This document shows positions 27,714-37,032 of a stretch of 64,000 nt of DNA, piece by piece (the first letter of the stretch is position 1; every line of letters begins with the position of its first letter). The position numbers and the translations under genes are program-made. The stretch is from NCBI GenBank assembly GCA_019695015.1, contig JAIBAV010000113.1, positions 17,169 to 81,168 on the forward strand, in the 5' to 3' direction. Source of the stretch: Chitinophagaceae bacterium (GTDB lineage: Bacteria > Bacteroidota > Bacteroidia > Chitinophagales > Chitinophagaceae). The notes below the pieces were generated by a model. The model was not told the DNA's origin and made no database searches. It worked only from the letters and a program-made list of their open reading frames with translations.

Positions 27714-28466
27714 TTAATATTTTTCCATTATACCTAAACCAAATAATGCAAAATCGTATTTAACAGGGTCTTTGCTGTTTAAGGTTTTTAAATAAAGGGT
27801 AAGTTCTTTAGCAGTTTTCCAATTGGCAGGTTTGTTTTTAATTAAGTTTAGCTTTATGGCAACTCTTGCAACATGTACATCCACTGGGCAAATAAGCTGT
27901 GCCATAGAAATATTTTTCCATAAACCAAAATCAACACCATTATTATCCCTTCTAACCATCCATCTTAAAAACATATTTAATCTTTTGCAGGTTGCATTTT
28001 TTGCTGGTGTTGCAATATGTTTTTTAGTTCTTTCAGGATAATCGGGTAAAGAAAAAAAATATTGATGAAAACCAATAAGCATTTCCTCTACTGTATTGCC
28101 CCATTGTGTAAAAGCAGTTTCTAAACTTTTATGATATGTATAATGGTGTTTTAAGAAAGCTATACAGTATAGCAAATCTGTTGCATTAAAAGTTCTGTGT
28201 TTAAAATGTAGAAGTTTTTTTAAATCGTTATTGTTATGTTGCAGTATAAAATGATATGGCTTCATTTGCATTAACTGCATTAACTCTTTACTTTTATTAA
28301 TAATAATTTTTCTATTACCCCATGCAAAAATGGCTGCAAAAAAACCTGCAATTTCAATATCTTGTTGCTGCTTAAATAAATGAGGAATACAAATAGGATC
28401 TGTACTGATAAATGAAGGTTGATTGTATTGATTAGCTTTTTTATCTAGAAATTTTTTTAACTCCAT
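27714..28466 (-). CDS. TIGR02757 family protein
   Basis: A 250-residue cytoplasmic protein matching the TIGR02757 (DUF2400) family: the N-terminal KKFLDKKANQYNQPSFISTDPI, the EIAGFFAAIFAWGNRKII segment and MFLRWMVRRDNNGVDFGLW. The late CPVDVHVARVAIKLN is reminiscent of the helix-hairpin-helix region of HhH-GPD glycosylase-like folds. Function is not established. It is convergent with metH (24 bp between stops) and lies 31 bp downstream of a methyltransferase gene on the same strand. Confidence 0.85.
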   Translation of the reverse strand: MELKKFLDKKANQYNQPSFISTDPICIPHLFKQQQDIEIAGFFAAIFAWGNRKIIINKSKELMQLMQMKPYHFILQHNNNDLKKLLHFKHRTFNATDLLYCIAFLKHHYTYHKSLETAFTQWGNTVEEMLIGFHQYFFSLPDYPERTKKHIATPAKNATCKRLNMFLRWMVRRDNNGVDFGLWKNISMAQLICPVDVHVARVAIKLNLIKNKPANWKTAKELTLYLKTLNSKDPVKYDFALFGLGIMEKY

Positions 28467-28497
28467 ACATTACTTTTAACTACAAAAAAGTAAGCTA

Positions 28498-29247
28498 TTA
28501 TTTACTTATTTTTTTAGCTATAATAATCATTCTTGGAGATTTTTTTATATCAAAACTACCAAGTTTATAATCTCCAAAAACCTCTTGTATCTGCATGTTT
28601 TGATAAGAAAGCATTTCATTAAAATCGCCTAAAGAAAATTTGGCAATTTTTTCGGTATATAAATGTTTAGGAGTAAAGTTAGTATTATCGGTTATTTGAA
28701 TTTGTTTGTAAAAATGTTCTTCATCGTGCCATTTTGTTATATGAAATTCGGTTCCATCAACTTTAGTAATAGCACTAGGTTGTAAAGTGTCTTCGGCATA
28801 ATGCGTATTCAAATAGTCTATCACAAAAAAGCCATTCTTTTTTAAGCTGGTAGCAATTGTTCTAATAGCATTATTATGTTCACGTTCAGTTTTAAAATAT
28901 CCAAAACTGGTAAAAAAATTAAAGGCATAATCAAAATAATTAATCCAAAAAGGCAATCTCATATCATGCTGAAAAAAGTGTAGATTATTTGCTTCGCTAA
29001 GGCTTGCTTCTTCAATAGAGGAAAGAGAAAGGTCAATACCTGTAACATCAAAGCCCATTTCTGCCAAAGCAATGCTGTGCCTGCCTTTGCCACAAGCAAC
29101 ATCTAACATTATACTGTTTTTTGCTGGCTTTAAATGTTGTATTAAAGTGCCAATAAAAGCAAATGCTTCCGTTTCGTCTCTGTATTGATATAGTTGATGA
29201 TAGTATGGCGATGAAAACCAATCTTTATACCAAGCTTCTTTCCTCAT
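28498..29247 (-). CDS. Class I SAM-dependent methyltransferase
   Basis: A 249-residue Rossmann methyltransferase. Motif I is MLDVACGKGRHSIALAEMG, with an acidic residue after the second strand (VTGIDLS), then FNFFTSFGYF and LKKNGFFVIDYLN. The second half forms a beta-rich lid with HITKWHDEEHFYKQ. The substrate cannot be inferred. It precedes the TIGR02757 gene by 31 bp and probably shares a transcript with it. Confidence 0.85.
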   Translation of the reverse strand: MRKEAWYKDWFSSPYYHQLYQYRDETEAFAFIGTLIQHLKPAKNSIMLDVACGKGRHSIALAEMGFDVTGIDLSLSSIEEASLSEANNLHFFQHDMRLPFWINYFDYAFNFFTSFGYFKTEREHNNAIRTIATSLKKNGFFVIDYLNTHYAEDTLQPSAITKVDGTEFHITKWHDEEHFYKQIQITDNTNFTPKHLYTEKIAKFSLGDFNEMLSYQNMQIQEVFGDYKLGSFDIKKSPRMIIIAKKISK

Positions 29248-29320
29248 AAAACCTTTTTACTAAAGCAAAGGTAATGATGTAAGCTAAAAAGTATTTTTAA
29301 AAAATGCAAGTGTAAGAAAA

Positions 29321-30001
29321 TTACCAAGGGGATTTTTTATAATAAGTTACATAAGCATCTCCATCAATAATAATCATGGGGTCGCCGGTTTTAGGGTGAT
29401 TTCTCTTTTGAAAAGAATAGGTTTTAGCTCCCGAGCTTTCAGAAACAACACTAATTGTATTGCCATTTACCCTCCATGTTCCTCTGTCAGAATTTTGGCT
29501 GTTAGAACCACCATAACCACCACCACCATACCCACTTATAGAACCTTCGTAAGTGTAAGTATATGTTCCATCGGCATTAATAACAATGCATCTGGTATTG
29601 CTAGAACTAGTATAACTATTGTTGGATGCATTGGTCCAACACCAAGTACCCACAATAGATTTATCAATTCCACCACCACCACTGTTTTTAGATTTTCCTG
29701 TTGGGTTTCCAGAACTTTTTGTGTTTGTAAAAGCAATAGGTTGTACAAAATCGCCACCAGAAACGACTAACTGCCCATTATTAAAATAATAAGAGTAAGT
29801 AGTTACTTCTCCATCAAAATTTACAAATATTTTTTTTGCATTATTGGTGTATGTAAAAGCATCACCTTCAAAACTTCCTGTACCATTTGCATTTAAAATT
29901 AATGTACCTGCTTGGTCATTTTTCCAAGTGCCAACAATTTTGTTTTGAGCTATTGCTACCGTAGAAATTATAAAAAAACCTAAAAAAAATATAGTTTTCA
30001 T
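29321..30001 (-). CDS. Secreted protein with two lipocalin-like repeats, function unknown
   Basis: A 226-residue exported protein with a signal peptide (MKTIFFLGFFIISTVAIAQ). Two halves start alike: KIVGTWKNDQAGTLILNANGTGSF near residue 21 and KSIVGTWCWTNASNNSY near residue 113. Each has the 'VGTW...I..DGTYT' pattern of small lipocalin-like domains. A Gly/Ser-rich linker (SSGNPTGKSKNSGGGG) joins them and a Gly/Tyr-rich loop (SGYGGGGYGG) interrupts the second. No catalytic residues are evident. It is a single gene with about 70 bp to its neighbour. Confidence 0.65.
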   Translation of the reverse strand: MKTIFFLGFFIISTVAIAQNKIVGTWKNDQAGTLILNANGTGSFEGDAFTYTNNAKKIFVNFDGEVTTYSYYFNNGQLVVSGGDFVQPIAFTNTKSSGNPTGKSKNSGGGGIDKSIVGTWCWTNASNNSYTSSSNTRCIVINADGTYTYTYEGSISGYGGGGYGGSNSQNSDRGTWRVNGNTISVVSESSGAKTYSFQKRNHPKTGDPMIIIDGDAYVTYYKKSPW

Positions 30002-30213
30002 ATCAGTTTATTTTATACCTAAAATTATAAAAATTAAATACAAAAAGGTAATTTATTTTATCTCCTCCATTTTTTGTTTAATGGTTGCTAAACTTACTGA
30101 TTTTCAACAAAAAATTATTTTTAGTAGTTTTCTGTAACTATAAAACTTCTTTAAAAAACACTTTACTAATGCTCTTTAATTATATAAATAAAAAAAAGTA
30201 AGCTAGTTTTTGG

Positions 30214-30221
30214 TATGTTTG
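30214..30221 (+). promoter_or_regulatory. -7 promoter box for the glmM-like gene
   Basis: TATGTTTG matches TAnnTTTG, 19 bp before ATG 30241. The -33 position is A-rich and lacks TTTG. The rest of 30002-30213 shows nothing recognisable. Confidence 0.4.
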
Positions 30222-30240
30222 CCACCTTAAAAAAGGTTTA

Positions 30241-31629
30241 ATGGCGTTAATAAAGAGTATTTCTGGAATTAGAGGAACGATAGGGGGTAAACCAAATGAA
30301 ACACTAAGTCCTTTAGATATTGTTAGATTTTCTGCATCCTATGGCACCTGGTTATTGAATAACAATACAGAAAAAATAAAAGTAGTTATTGGTAGAGATG
30401 GTAGAATTAGTGGCCCAATGGTTCAAAGCATTGTAACCAATACATTGATTGCATTAGGTATAGATGTGGTAGATGTTGGTATAAGCACTACGCCAACTGT
30501 GGAAATGGCAGTTGTTTTTCACCAAGCTAATGGAGGTATAATTATTACTGCAAGCCATAACCCTAAAGAATGGAATGCATTAAAACTACTAAATAATAAA
30601 GGCGAATTTATTAGTGCAAAAGAAGGCGAAACTATTTTAGACATTGCAAGTAAAGATTTATTTGCTTTTGCAAGTGTAGATAAACTAGGCACAGTAATAA
30701 ATGACGAAACTGCTTTAGACAAACATATTGATGCAATATTAAAATATCCGTTGGTAGATGTAAGTGCTATTAAAAAAGCTAAATTTAAAATTGTTATAGA
30801 TGCAATTAATAGCAGTGGAGCATTTGCTGTACCTGCTTTATTAAAAGCTTTGGGAGTTAATTTAAAAGATATTGTTGTTTTAAACGAAGAAGTAAACGGA
30901 AAATTTGCCCATAATCCAGAACCCTTACCTCAACATTTATCAGAGTTATGCAATGCTGTGCAAAAACAAAATGCACATATTGGAATTGCAGTTGACCCTG
31001 ATGTAGATAGACTTTGCTTTGTTTGTGAAGATGGTAGTTTATTTGGAGAAGAATATACTTTAGTAGCAGTTTCTGATTTTGTTTTAAAAAACAAAAAAGG
31101 AAATACTGTGAGCAATATGAGCAGTACCAGAGCGTTGAAAGATGTTACAGAAAAACATGGTGGTACACATTATCCAAGTGCTGTAGGCGAAGTAAATGTG
31201 GTGAATAAAATGAAAGAAGTAAATGCTGTAATTGGTGGAGAAGGCAATGGTGGAATTATTGTACCAGATTTGCATTATGGTCGTGATGCACTTATAGGTA
31301 TTGCTTTGTTTTTAACACATTTAGCCAATGAAAAGAAGAGTGTTCGCCAAATAAGAAATACTTATCCTAACTACTTTATCAGTAAAAATAAAATAGATGT
31401 AGAAAACGGGATTGATGTAAAAAAAATATTTACAGAAATAAAGAAGAAATATAAAAATAACCCAATTAATACCGAAGATGGTTTAAAAATAGATTTTGAT
31501 AACGATTGGGTGCATTTAAGAACAAGTAATACCGAGCCAATTATACGTATTTACAGCGAAAGCAATTTTGAAACTACAGCAGATAATATTGCAAAACGTA
31601 TAATGCATGATATTAAAGAAATAATGTAA
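30241..31629 (+). CDS. glmM: Phosphoglucosamine mutase (phosphohexomutase family)
   Basis: A 462-residue alpha-D-phosphohexomutase. Features: SGIRGTIGG at the N-terminus, the phosphoserine loop TASHNPKEWNALKLL (serine near residue 102), the Mg2+ loop DPDVDRL (about 242), the sugar-binding GEGNGG (about 325) and the phosphate-binding RTSNTEPIIRIY at the C-terminus. Length and the ASHNP/GEGNGG combination fit GlmM, which makes glucosamine-1-phosphate for peptidoglycan and LPS. Phosphomannomutase/phosphoglucomutase activity cannot be excluded. The mre cell-shape genes follow 1 kb downstream. Confidence 0.87.
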   Translation: MALIKSISGIRGTIGGKPNETLSPLDIVRFSASYGTWLLNNNTEKIKVVIGRDGRISGPMVQSIVTNTLIALGIDVVDVGISTTPTVEMAVVFHQANGGIIITASHNPKEWNALKLLNNKGEFISAKEGETILDIASKDLFAFASVDKLGTVINDETALDKHIDAILKYPLVDVSAIKKAKFKIVIDAINSSGAFAVPALLKALGVNLKDIVVLNEEVNGKFAHNPEPLPQHLSELCNAVQKQNAHIGIAVDPDVDRLCFVCEDGSLFGEEYTLVAVSDFVLKNKKGNTVSNMSSTRALKDVTEKHGGTHYPSAVGEVNVVNKMKEVNAVIGGEGNGGIIVPDLHYGRDALIGIALFLTHLANEKKSVRQIRNTYPNYFISKNKIDVENGIDVKKIFTEIKKKYKNNPINTEDGLKIDFDNDWVHLRTSNTEPIIRIYSESNFETTADNIAKRIMHDIKEIM

Positions 31630-31654
31630 GCATTTAACCAATGCATTATTTATA

Positions 31655-32404
31655 ATGAAAGTTATACCATTATCTGAAGGAGCATTTACCATTGACAAAA
31701 CAAAAATATTTGTACCATTTAATTTAAAGGTAGATGACTTACAACAACGCCCTATTGGTAGCTTATTGGTAGAAGTACAACCCTTTTGTATTGTAACTAA
31801 CCAAGATATTTTATTAATTGATACAGGCTTAGGTTTTAGTAAAGATGGAGAGCCTCAACTATATTCCAACCTTAAACAAAATGGCATTCAGCCACAGCAA
31901 ATAACTAAAGTAATATTAAGCCATTTGCATAAAGACCATGCTGGTGGTATTAGTTTTAGAAATAATATTGGACATTATAGTTTATCCTTTCCTAATGCTA
32001 CATATTATGTTCAAAAAAAAGAATTTGAATTTGCTTTTGAAACGGGTTACCCATCCTTTATTACAGATGAATTTGCAATACTTCACAACAGCCCTAATGT
32101 AACTTGGTTAAATGGAAATGGGAATATAAATAATTACATTTATTACCAAATTACAGGAGCTCATAGTCCTTACCATCAAGTTTTTTTTATTAAAGAAAAT
32201 AACGAAACCATATTTTTTGGAGGAGATGAGGCACCACAGCTACAACAAATGAAAAGTAAATTTGTAGCAAAATATGATTTTGATGGTAGAAAAAGTATGG
32301 AATTAAGACAAGATTGGTGGCAACAAGGCAACGAAGAAAATTGGCAGTTTCTCTTTTATCACGATATAAAAAAACCAATGTATCAAAATCAGCCCACTGT
32401 GTAG
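31655..32404 (+). CDS. MBL-fold metallo-hydrolase
   Basis: A 249-residue metallo-beta-lactamase-fold hydrolase. The metal motif SHLHKDHAGG (HxHxDH) is intact, followed by the later ligands in GAHSPYHQVFF and FGGDEAPQ. The N-terminal half has the usual VQPFCIVTNQDILLIDTGLG strand-turn ending in the conserved Asp. No signal peptide. Substrate unknown; related enzymes include lactonases and glyoxalase II-like hydrolases. It begins 25 bp after glmM and may be co-transcribed. Confidence 0.87.
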   Translation: MKVIPLSEGAFTIDKTKIFVPFNLKVDDLQQRPIGSLLVEVQPFCIVTNQDILLIDTGLGFSKDGEPQLYSNLKQNGIQPQQITKVILSHLHKDHAGGISFRNNIGHYSLSFPNATYYVQKKEFEFAFETGYPSFITDEFAILHNSPNVTWLNGNGNINNYIYYQITGAHSPYHQVFFIKENNETIFFGGDEAPQLQQMKSKFVAKYDFDGRKSMELRQDWWQQGNEENWQFLFYHDIKKPMYQNQPTV

Positions 32405-32560
32405 CAATTATTCAATTTAAGTTTAATACCTTTCTTCCCTAAAAAAGTAAATCGCAACATTTCTTTTTATAAAACATTTTTAATAATTATTCATAAAAGA
32501 AATAAAACAGTTAATTTAGGCAAAAAATGAAGAAACATTGTAAAAAACACTGCTTTTTCC

Positions 32561-32592
32561 TTTGTTAATTCAAGTTATTTCATTCACCTTTG
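32561..32592 (+). promoter_or_regulatory. Candidate promoter of the mreBCD operon
   Basis: TTTG at 32561-32564 and CACCTTTG at 32585-32592 are separated by 20 bp, matching the Bacteroidota TTTG-N19-21-TAnnTTTG pattern with one mismatch in the -7 box. The predicted start lies about 30 nt before ATG 32631. Confidence 0.5.
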
Positions 32593-32630
32593 TTCGCTAT
32601 TATTTTAAAAAATTATATAACCTTTAATAC

Positions 32631-33656
32631 ATGGGACTTTTTAGCTTTTTTACACAAGAAATTGCTATGGATTTGGGCACTGCCAATACATTAATTATTC
32701 ATAACGAAGATATTGTTGTTAATGAACCAAGCATAGTAGCTTTAAATAGAAATAATCCAAAAGAAGTTTTAGCTGTTGGCAAAAAGGCATTATTAATGCA
32801 TGAAAAAACCCATGAAAGTATTAGAACAGTTCGTCCATTAAAAGATGGTGTAATTGCCGATTTTAATGCAGCCGAATTAATGATAAGAGAATTAATAAAA
32901 TTGGTATATCCTAAAAAACCACTTTTCCCACCAAGTTGGAGAATGGTAATTTGCATACCATCATCAATTACAGAAGTTGAAAAACGTGCTGTAAGAGATA
33001 GTGCAGAGCAAGCAGGAGCAAAAGAAGTGTATATGATACACGAGCCAATGGCAGCAGCCTTAGGTATTGGTATTGATGTGGAAGAACCAGTAGGAAATAT
33101 GATTATTGATATTGGTGGAGGAACAACAGGTATTACAGTTATTGCATTAGCAGGTATTGTTTGCGACCAAAGCATTCGTGTTGCAGGCGATGAGTTTACT
33201 GCAGATATTATGGAAGCTTTACGCCGTTATCATAGTTTATTAATTGGTGAGCGTACCGCAGAACAAATTAAAATTCATGTAGGAGCAGCTATAAAAGATT
33301 TAGACAGCCCACCAGATGATATGCCTGTAAATGGTAGAGATTTAGTTACTGGTATTCCTAAACAAATTATGGTAAGCTATCAAGAAATTGCAGAAGCATT
33401 AGATAAAAGTATTTTTAAAGTAGAAGAAGCAATTTTAAAAGCTTTAGAAACCACACCACCAGAACTTGCTGCAGATATTTATAGACGAGGGTTGTATTTA
33501 ACTGGTGGAGGTGCTTTATTACGTGGCTTAGATAAAAGATTAAGTGCTAAAATAAAATTACCTGTACATATTGCAGACTCTCCTTTAAAAAGCGTTGTAA
33601 GAGGTACTGGAATTGCATTAAAAAACTACCAGCGATATCCTTTTATAATGAAATAG
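32631..33656 (+). CDS. mreB: Rod-shape actin homolog MreB
   Basis: A 341-residue bacterial actin that forms membrane-associated filaments guiding lateral wall synthesis. Phosphate 1 loop MDLGTANTLI, the conserved VVNEPSIVALN, phosphate 2 loop IIDIGGGTTGITVIAL and the adenosine motif LTGGGALLRGLDKRL are all present. A short amphipathic N-terminus (MGLFSFFTQE) could insert in the membrane. It heads an mreB-mreC-mreD operon and implies rod-like cells. No rodA or PBP2 gene follows mreD here. Confidence 0.97.
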   Translation: MGLFSFFTQEIAMDLGTANTLIIHNEDIVVNEPSIVALNRNNPKEVLAVGKKALLMHEKTHESIRTVRPLKDGVIADFNAAELMIRELIKLVYPKKPLFPPSWRMVICIPSSITEVEKRAVRDSAEQAGAKEVYMIHEPMAAALGIGIDVEEPVGNMIIDIGGGTTGITVIALAGIVCDQSIRVAGDEFTADIMEALRRYHSLLIGERTAEQIKIHVGAAIKDLDSPPDDMPVNGRDLVTGIPKQIMVSYQEIAEALDKSIFKVEEAILKALETTPPELAADIYRRGLYLTGGGALLRGLDKRLSAKIKLPVHIADSPLKSVVRGTGIALKNYQRYPFIMK

Positions 33657-33724
33657 AAAATGAGATAGTACTTTTGATTTAACAAGTTAAAACAAATGTA
33701 TTATTTCAAAAACTGCTGCTAAGT

Positions 33725-34573
33725 GTGAAAAATATTTTTCTTTTTATTAAACGTTACTTTGTTCTAATCTGCTTTTTAATATTGCAGGTTATTTGTATAG
33801 TTATGCTTAGTAACAGCAGTAAAACACACGAGGCATTTTTTGCATCTACTGCAAATGAACTAACAGGGCCAATAAATAAAAAATACTACGGCATTAAAGA
33901 ATACTTCTCTCTCAAAAAAATTAATAAACAATTAAATGATGAAAATGCACAGCTTAGAAATTTGCTAAAAACAAATTTTGAAGTGCCAGACTCTTCAGTT
34001 ATCACACAAAAAGATACACTCTTAAAAGATACACTCAACCAATATAGAAAATATACTTATATGCCTGCAAGGGTTGTTGGTAATACTATTTCCTCTAACA
34101 CCAATTACTTAATGTTAGAAAGAGGAAGCAAACAAGGAGTGGAAAAAAACATGAGTGTTGTATCGCCGCAAGGTGTTGTTGGAATTGTTGTTGAAGTAAG
34201 CGAAAACTATTGCAGGGTAATGAGCTTATTACATAAAAACACCAGAATTAGTGCTATGCTTAAAAAGAATAAAAGCATGGGAGATGTTGAATGGAATGGA
34301 GAAGACCCACATTTTGTAACTATGCGTAAAGTTAGCAAATCTGCCAATGTTATTGTTGGTGATACTGTAGTTACCAGCACTTATTCAAGCAATTTTCCAT
34401 CCAATATTATGATTGGTAAAGTGGTACAAGTTAAACCAGATGTTTCAACCAGTTTTAATAATGTAACAGTTAAAACAGCAACAGATTTTTTTAATATTCA
34501 GTATGTGTATATTATTAAAAATATATATTATCACGAACAGGAAAAACTTTTAAATAAAAGAACACATGAGTAG
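33725..34573 (+). CDS. mreC: Rod-shape determining protein MreC
   Basis: A 282-residue periplasmic scaffold of the elongasome. It has one N-terminal membrane anchor (about residues 11-28), a coiled-coil stretch (INKQLNDENAQLRNLLKTN) and the MreC beta domains (PARVVGNTISSNTNYLMLERGSKQGVEKNMSV, with GVVGIVVEVSENYCRVM). The start is GTG at 33725; no ATG lies near. The stop overlaps mreD by 8 bp, so translation is likely coupled. Confidence 0.93.
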   Translation: MKNIFLFIKRYFVLICFLILQVICIVMLSNSSKTHEAFFASTANELTGPINKKYYGIKEYFSLKKINKQLNDENAQLRNLLKTNFEVPDSSVITQKDTLLKDTLNQYRKYTYMPARVVGNTISSNTNYLMLERGSKQGVEKNMSVVSPQGVVGIVVEVSENYCRVMSLLHKNTRISAMLKKNKSMGDVEWNGEDPHFVTMRKVSKSANVIVGDTVVTSTYSSNFPSNIMIGKVVQVKPDVSTSFNNVTVKTATDFFNIQYVYIIKNIYYHEQEKLLNKRTHE

Positions 34574-35099
34574 CCTGTTAAAAAATATAATACGCTTTAT
34601 ACTATTTGTTTTGGTTCAAGTGTACATACTTAATCAAGTACCACCCTTACATAAATACTTTGTACCCTATATTTACTTTTTATATATTTTATGGTTGCCT
34701 TTTAATATCAACAGATTATTTTTACTTGTAGTAGCTTTTGTATATGGGCTAACTGTAGATTTTTTTACTGGCTGGTATGGTTTATATACAGCACCAACTG
34801 TTTTAATTGCTTACTTACGTCCCTTCTTATTAAATCTACTTATACCACAAGAAACAACTGAGCAGAGTTATATTGAACCAAGCATTAGAAGTATGGGTGC
34901 AACGCCATATAGTTTGTATATTGTTTTACTAACTTTCATTCACCAGTTTTATTTTGTTTTAATAGAGTGGTTACAGTTTGGCAGCTTTAATTTATTTATT
35001 GGAAAAGTAGCTGGCAGCACAGTTTTAAGTTTATTATTAATTTTTATTGCCGAGTTACTTTTTTTTAGAAAAGCAAAGTATAGAACCAATGCTGCATAA
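34566..35099 (+). CDS. mreD: Rod-shape determining protein MreD
   Basis: A 177-residue membrane protein with five to six helices, overlapping the end of mreC by 8 bp. Sequence conservation of MreD is low, so position in the mreBCD operon, length and topology carry the call. Recognisable features are LFLLVVAFVYGLTVDFFTGW, with the helix-breaking GL.VD typical of the family, and a C-terminal helix ending in FRKAKYRTNA. Confidence 0.87.
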   Translation: MSSLLKNIIRFILFVLVQVYILNQVPPLHKYFVPYIYFLYILWLPFNINRLFLLVVAFVYGLTVDFFTGWYGLYTAPTVLIAYLRPFLLNLLIPQETTEQSYIEPSIRSMGATPYSLYIVLLTFIHQFYFVLIEWLQFGSFNLFIGKVAGSTVLSLLLIFIAELLFFRKAKYRTNAA

Positions 35100-35146
35100 A
35101 TAATTAAAGCATTCATTTTTGTTTTATTTAATACCAAGTAAAAAAC

Positions 35147-35154
35147 TACTTTTG
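35147..35154 (+). promoter_or_regulatory. -7 promoter box for the DHS-like gene
   Basis: TACTTTTG matches TAnnTTTG, 25 bp before ATG 35180. A TTTG upstream is 25 bp away, longer than the usual 19-21. It suggests the gene is transcribed separately from mreBCD. Confidence 0.35.
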
Positions 35155-35179
35155 CCAACTAACTATAAAATATTTAATC

Positions 35180-36154
35180 ATGAGTAAAGGGCCTGTTTCT
35201 AAATTTATACAACACCATTATCGCCATTTTAATGCAGCTGCTTTAATGGACGCTGCTAAAGGATATGAAACCCATTTAACCGAAGGTGGAAAAATGATGA
35301 TAACCCTGGCAGGTGCAATGAGCACTGCAGAATTGGGTATTTCATTAGCCGAAATGATTAGGCAAGATAAAGTACATATTATTAGTTGCACAGGAGCAAA
35401 TTTAGAAGAAGATGTAATGAACCTCGTTGCTCACTCTCATTACAAACGTGTACCTAATTATAGAGATTTAACGCCACAAGATGAATGGGATTTATTAGAA
35501 AACCATTACAATAGAGTTACAGATACTTGCATACCAGAAGAAGAAGCATTTAGAAAATTACAAAAACATTTATATAAGCAATGGAAAGATGCTGAAGCAA
35601 ATGGCGAAAGATTTTTCCCTCATGAGTTTTTATATAAAACAGTTTTAAGTGGCGATTTAAAACAGTATTATGAAATTGATGCTAAAGACAGTTGGATAAT
35701 TGCTGCTGCCGAAAAAAATATTCCTATTGTTTGCCCAGGTTGGGAAGACAGCACAACGGGAAATATTTTTGCAAGCTATGTAATAAAAGGAGAGTTAAAA
35801 GCAAGCACAGTTAAAAGTGGTATTGAATATATGGTTTGGCTAACAGAGTGGTATAGAAATAACTCATCTGGTAAAGGAGTTGGTTTTTTTCAAATTGGTG
35901 GTGGTATTGCTGGCGATTTTCCAATTTGTGTTGTACCTATGATGTACCAAGATTTAGAATGGCACGATGTGCCTTTTTGGAGCTATTTTTGTCAAATAAG
36001 CGACAGCACTACATCTTATGGCTCTTATAGTGGTGCTGTGCCAAACGAAAAAATTACTTGGGGTAAATTAGATATTAATACTCCTAAATTTATTGTAGAA
36101 AGTGATGCTACTATAGTTGCACCATTAATATTTGCCTGGATACTAGGCTGGTAA
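35180..36154 (+). CDS. Deoxyhypusine synthase-like enzyme
   Basis: A 324-residue member of the NAD-dependent deoxyhypusine synthase family. Visible are MITLAGAMSTAELGISLAEM near the N-terminus, HIISCTGANLEEDVMN, VCPGWEDSTTGN, FFQIGGGIAGDFP and, near the C-terminus, GAVPNEKITWGKLD. The lysine in WGK corresponds to the catalytic lysine that forms the enzyme-imine intermediate in eukaryotic DHS, so the enzyme looks active. Bacteria lack eIF5A, so the acceptor is expected to be a small amine (polyamine aminopropyl or aminobutyl transfer) rather than a protein; that is inference. It stands alone after mreD. Confidence 0.88.
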   Translation: MSKGPVSKFIQHHYRHFNAAALMDAAKGYETHLTEGGKMMITLAGAMSTAELGISLAEMIRQDKVHIISCTGANLEEDVMNLVAHSHYKRVPNYRDLTPQDEWDLLENHYNRVTDTCIPEEEAFRKLQKHLYKQWKDAEANGERFFPHEFLYKTVLSGDLKQYYEIDAKDSWIIAAAEKNIPIVCPGWEDSTTGNIFASYVIKGELKASTVKSGIEYMVWLTEWYRNNSSGKGVGFFQIGGGIAGDFPICVVPMMYQDLEWHDVPFWSYFCQISDSTTSYGSYSGAVPNEKITWGKLDINTPKFIVESDATIVAPLIFAWILGW

Positions 36155-36234
36155 AATAGAAAGAAAAATTATGTATAACTGTATCTGATAAAGGAAAATT
36201 GGTAGCCATCTTGGAAAATTTTTAATTTTTTGAA

Positions 36235-36807
36235 ATGAAACGAAATTTTCACACTTTCCTTTTAGCAATTTTTGTATTGACAATAATTCATAGTTGTGGC
36301 CCTTATTCAAAACTTTATCGAAGCGATAACACAGACAGAAATTACAATGGAATATTAAGCGACTCAACTTATAATACTTTAAAATTGTTTTTAGTAAAGA
36401 CAACGAGTAAAAAATTAAATGACACTTTGTTAATTAAGTATGACTATAACAATGAAACTTGTTGGGATTTGTTAGACCAAAAAGTAGATGATTACATTTT
36501 AGGTTTTGTAACAAGACATAAAGAAAGACTTCAAAAAGTTGAAAAGACAAGACCAAATGTATCAGCATTTAACTTTAGAGAGCCAGGAAACAACTTGAAT
36601 AAAATTATTCAGTTGAACAATTTAATTATCATAGACAGTTCAAAGCAACTTTTTAATTTAATTTTTAGTGAACGTTGCACATGTGGAAGTTCAATCATTG
36701 TAATGCCAGACAAAAGGTTTGTTTTCTTGCGTTCAGACTCGCATTCTGAACTTTTAGATTTAAGCAAAGAACAAATTGACGAAATACTAAATAAGAAGTA
36801 TCAATAA
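36235..36807 (+). CDS. Predicted lipoprotein, function unknown
   Basis: A 190-residue protein with a lipoprotein-type signal (FLLAIFVLTIIHSC, lipobox IHSC with Cys at 22). The mature part has no recognised domain. It contains an acidic/hydrophilic first half and a later stretch SERCTCGSSIIVMPDKRFVFLRSDSHSELLDL. Codon choice (more GAC and AAC) differs slightly from the flanking core genes. It is flanked by 8-bp inverted copies of TGGTAGCC (from 36200 on the left, to 36818 on the right) and sits at the left edge of the arsenic island, so it may be a recent arrival. Confidence 0.6.
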   Translation: MKRNFHTFLLAIFVLTIIHSCGPYSKLYRSDNTDRNYNGILSDSTYNTLKLFLVKTTSKKLNDTLLIKYDYNNETCWDLLDQKVDDYILGFVTRHKERLQKVEKTRPNVSAFNFREPGNNLNKIIQLNNLIIIDSSKQLFNLIFSERCTCGSSIIVMPDKRFVFLRSDSHSELLDLSKEQIDEILNKKYQ

Positions 36808-37032
36808 AGAGGCTACCAGCAGGTTTGGCAATAGGCTGTCTGAATGAATATCAATTAGTAGAAGTACCTGAATGAAAGCTCATAAAAAACCAGCTCATCG
36901 CCAAGCTTTAAATGTTAGCTGCAACCCTATTTGATCATCCATACTAATTCAGGCAAACAAATTCAACCACTCTTCTTTTCAGAAAATAGAAAAACTTTTA
37001 CATAAATTTTTTGCCCTATTCAATTTATATCG

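Noticed and set aside
29396..29770. Plus-strand frame within the secreted repeat protein gene
   Set aside because: It is the antisense of a Gly/Ser-rich region, which opens long false frames rich in Thr and Ile; the minus-strand gene has a signal peptide and repeats.
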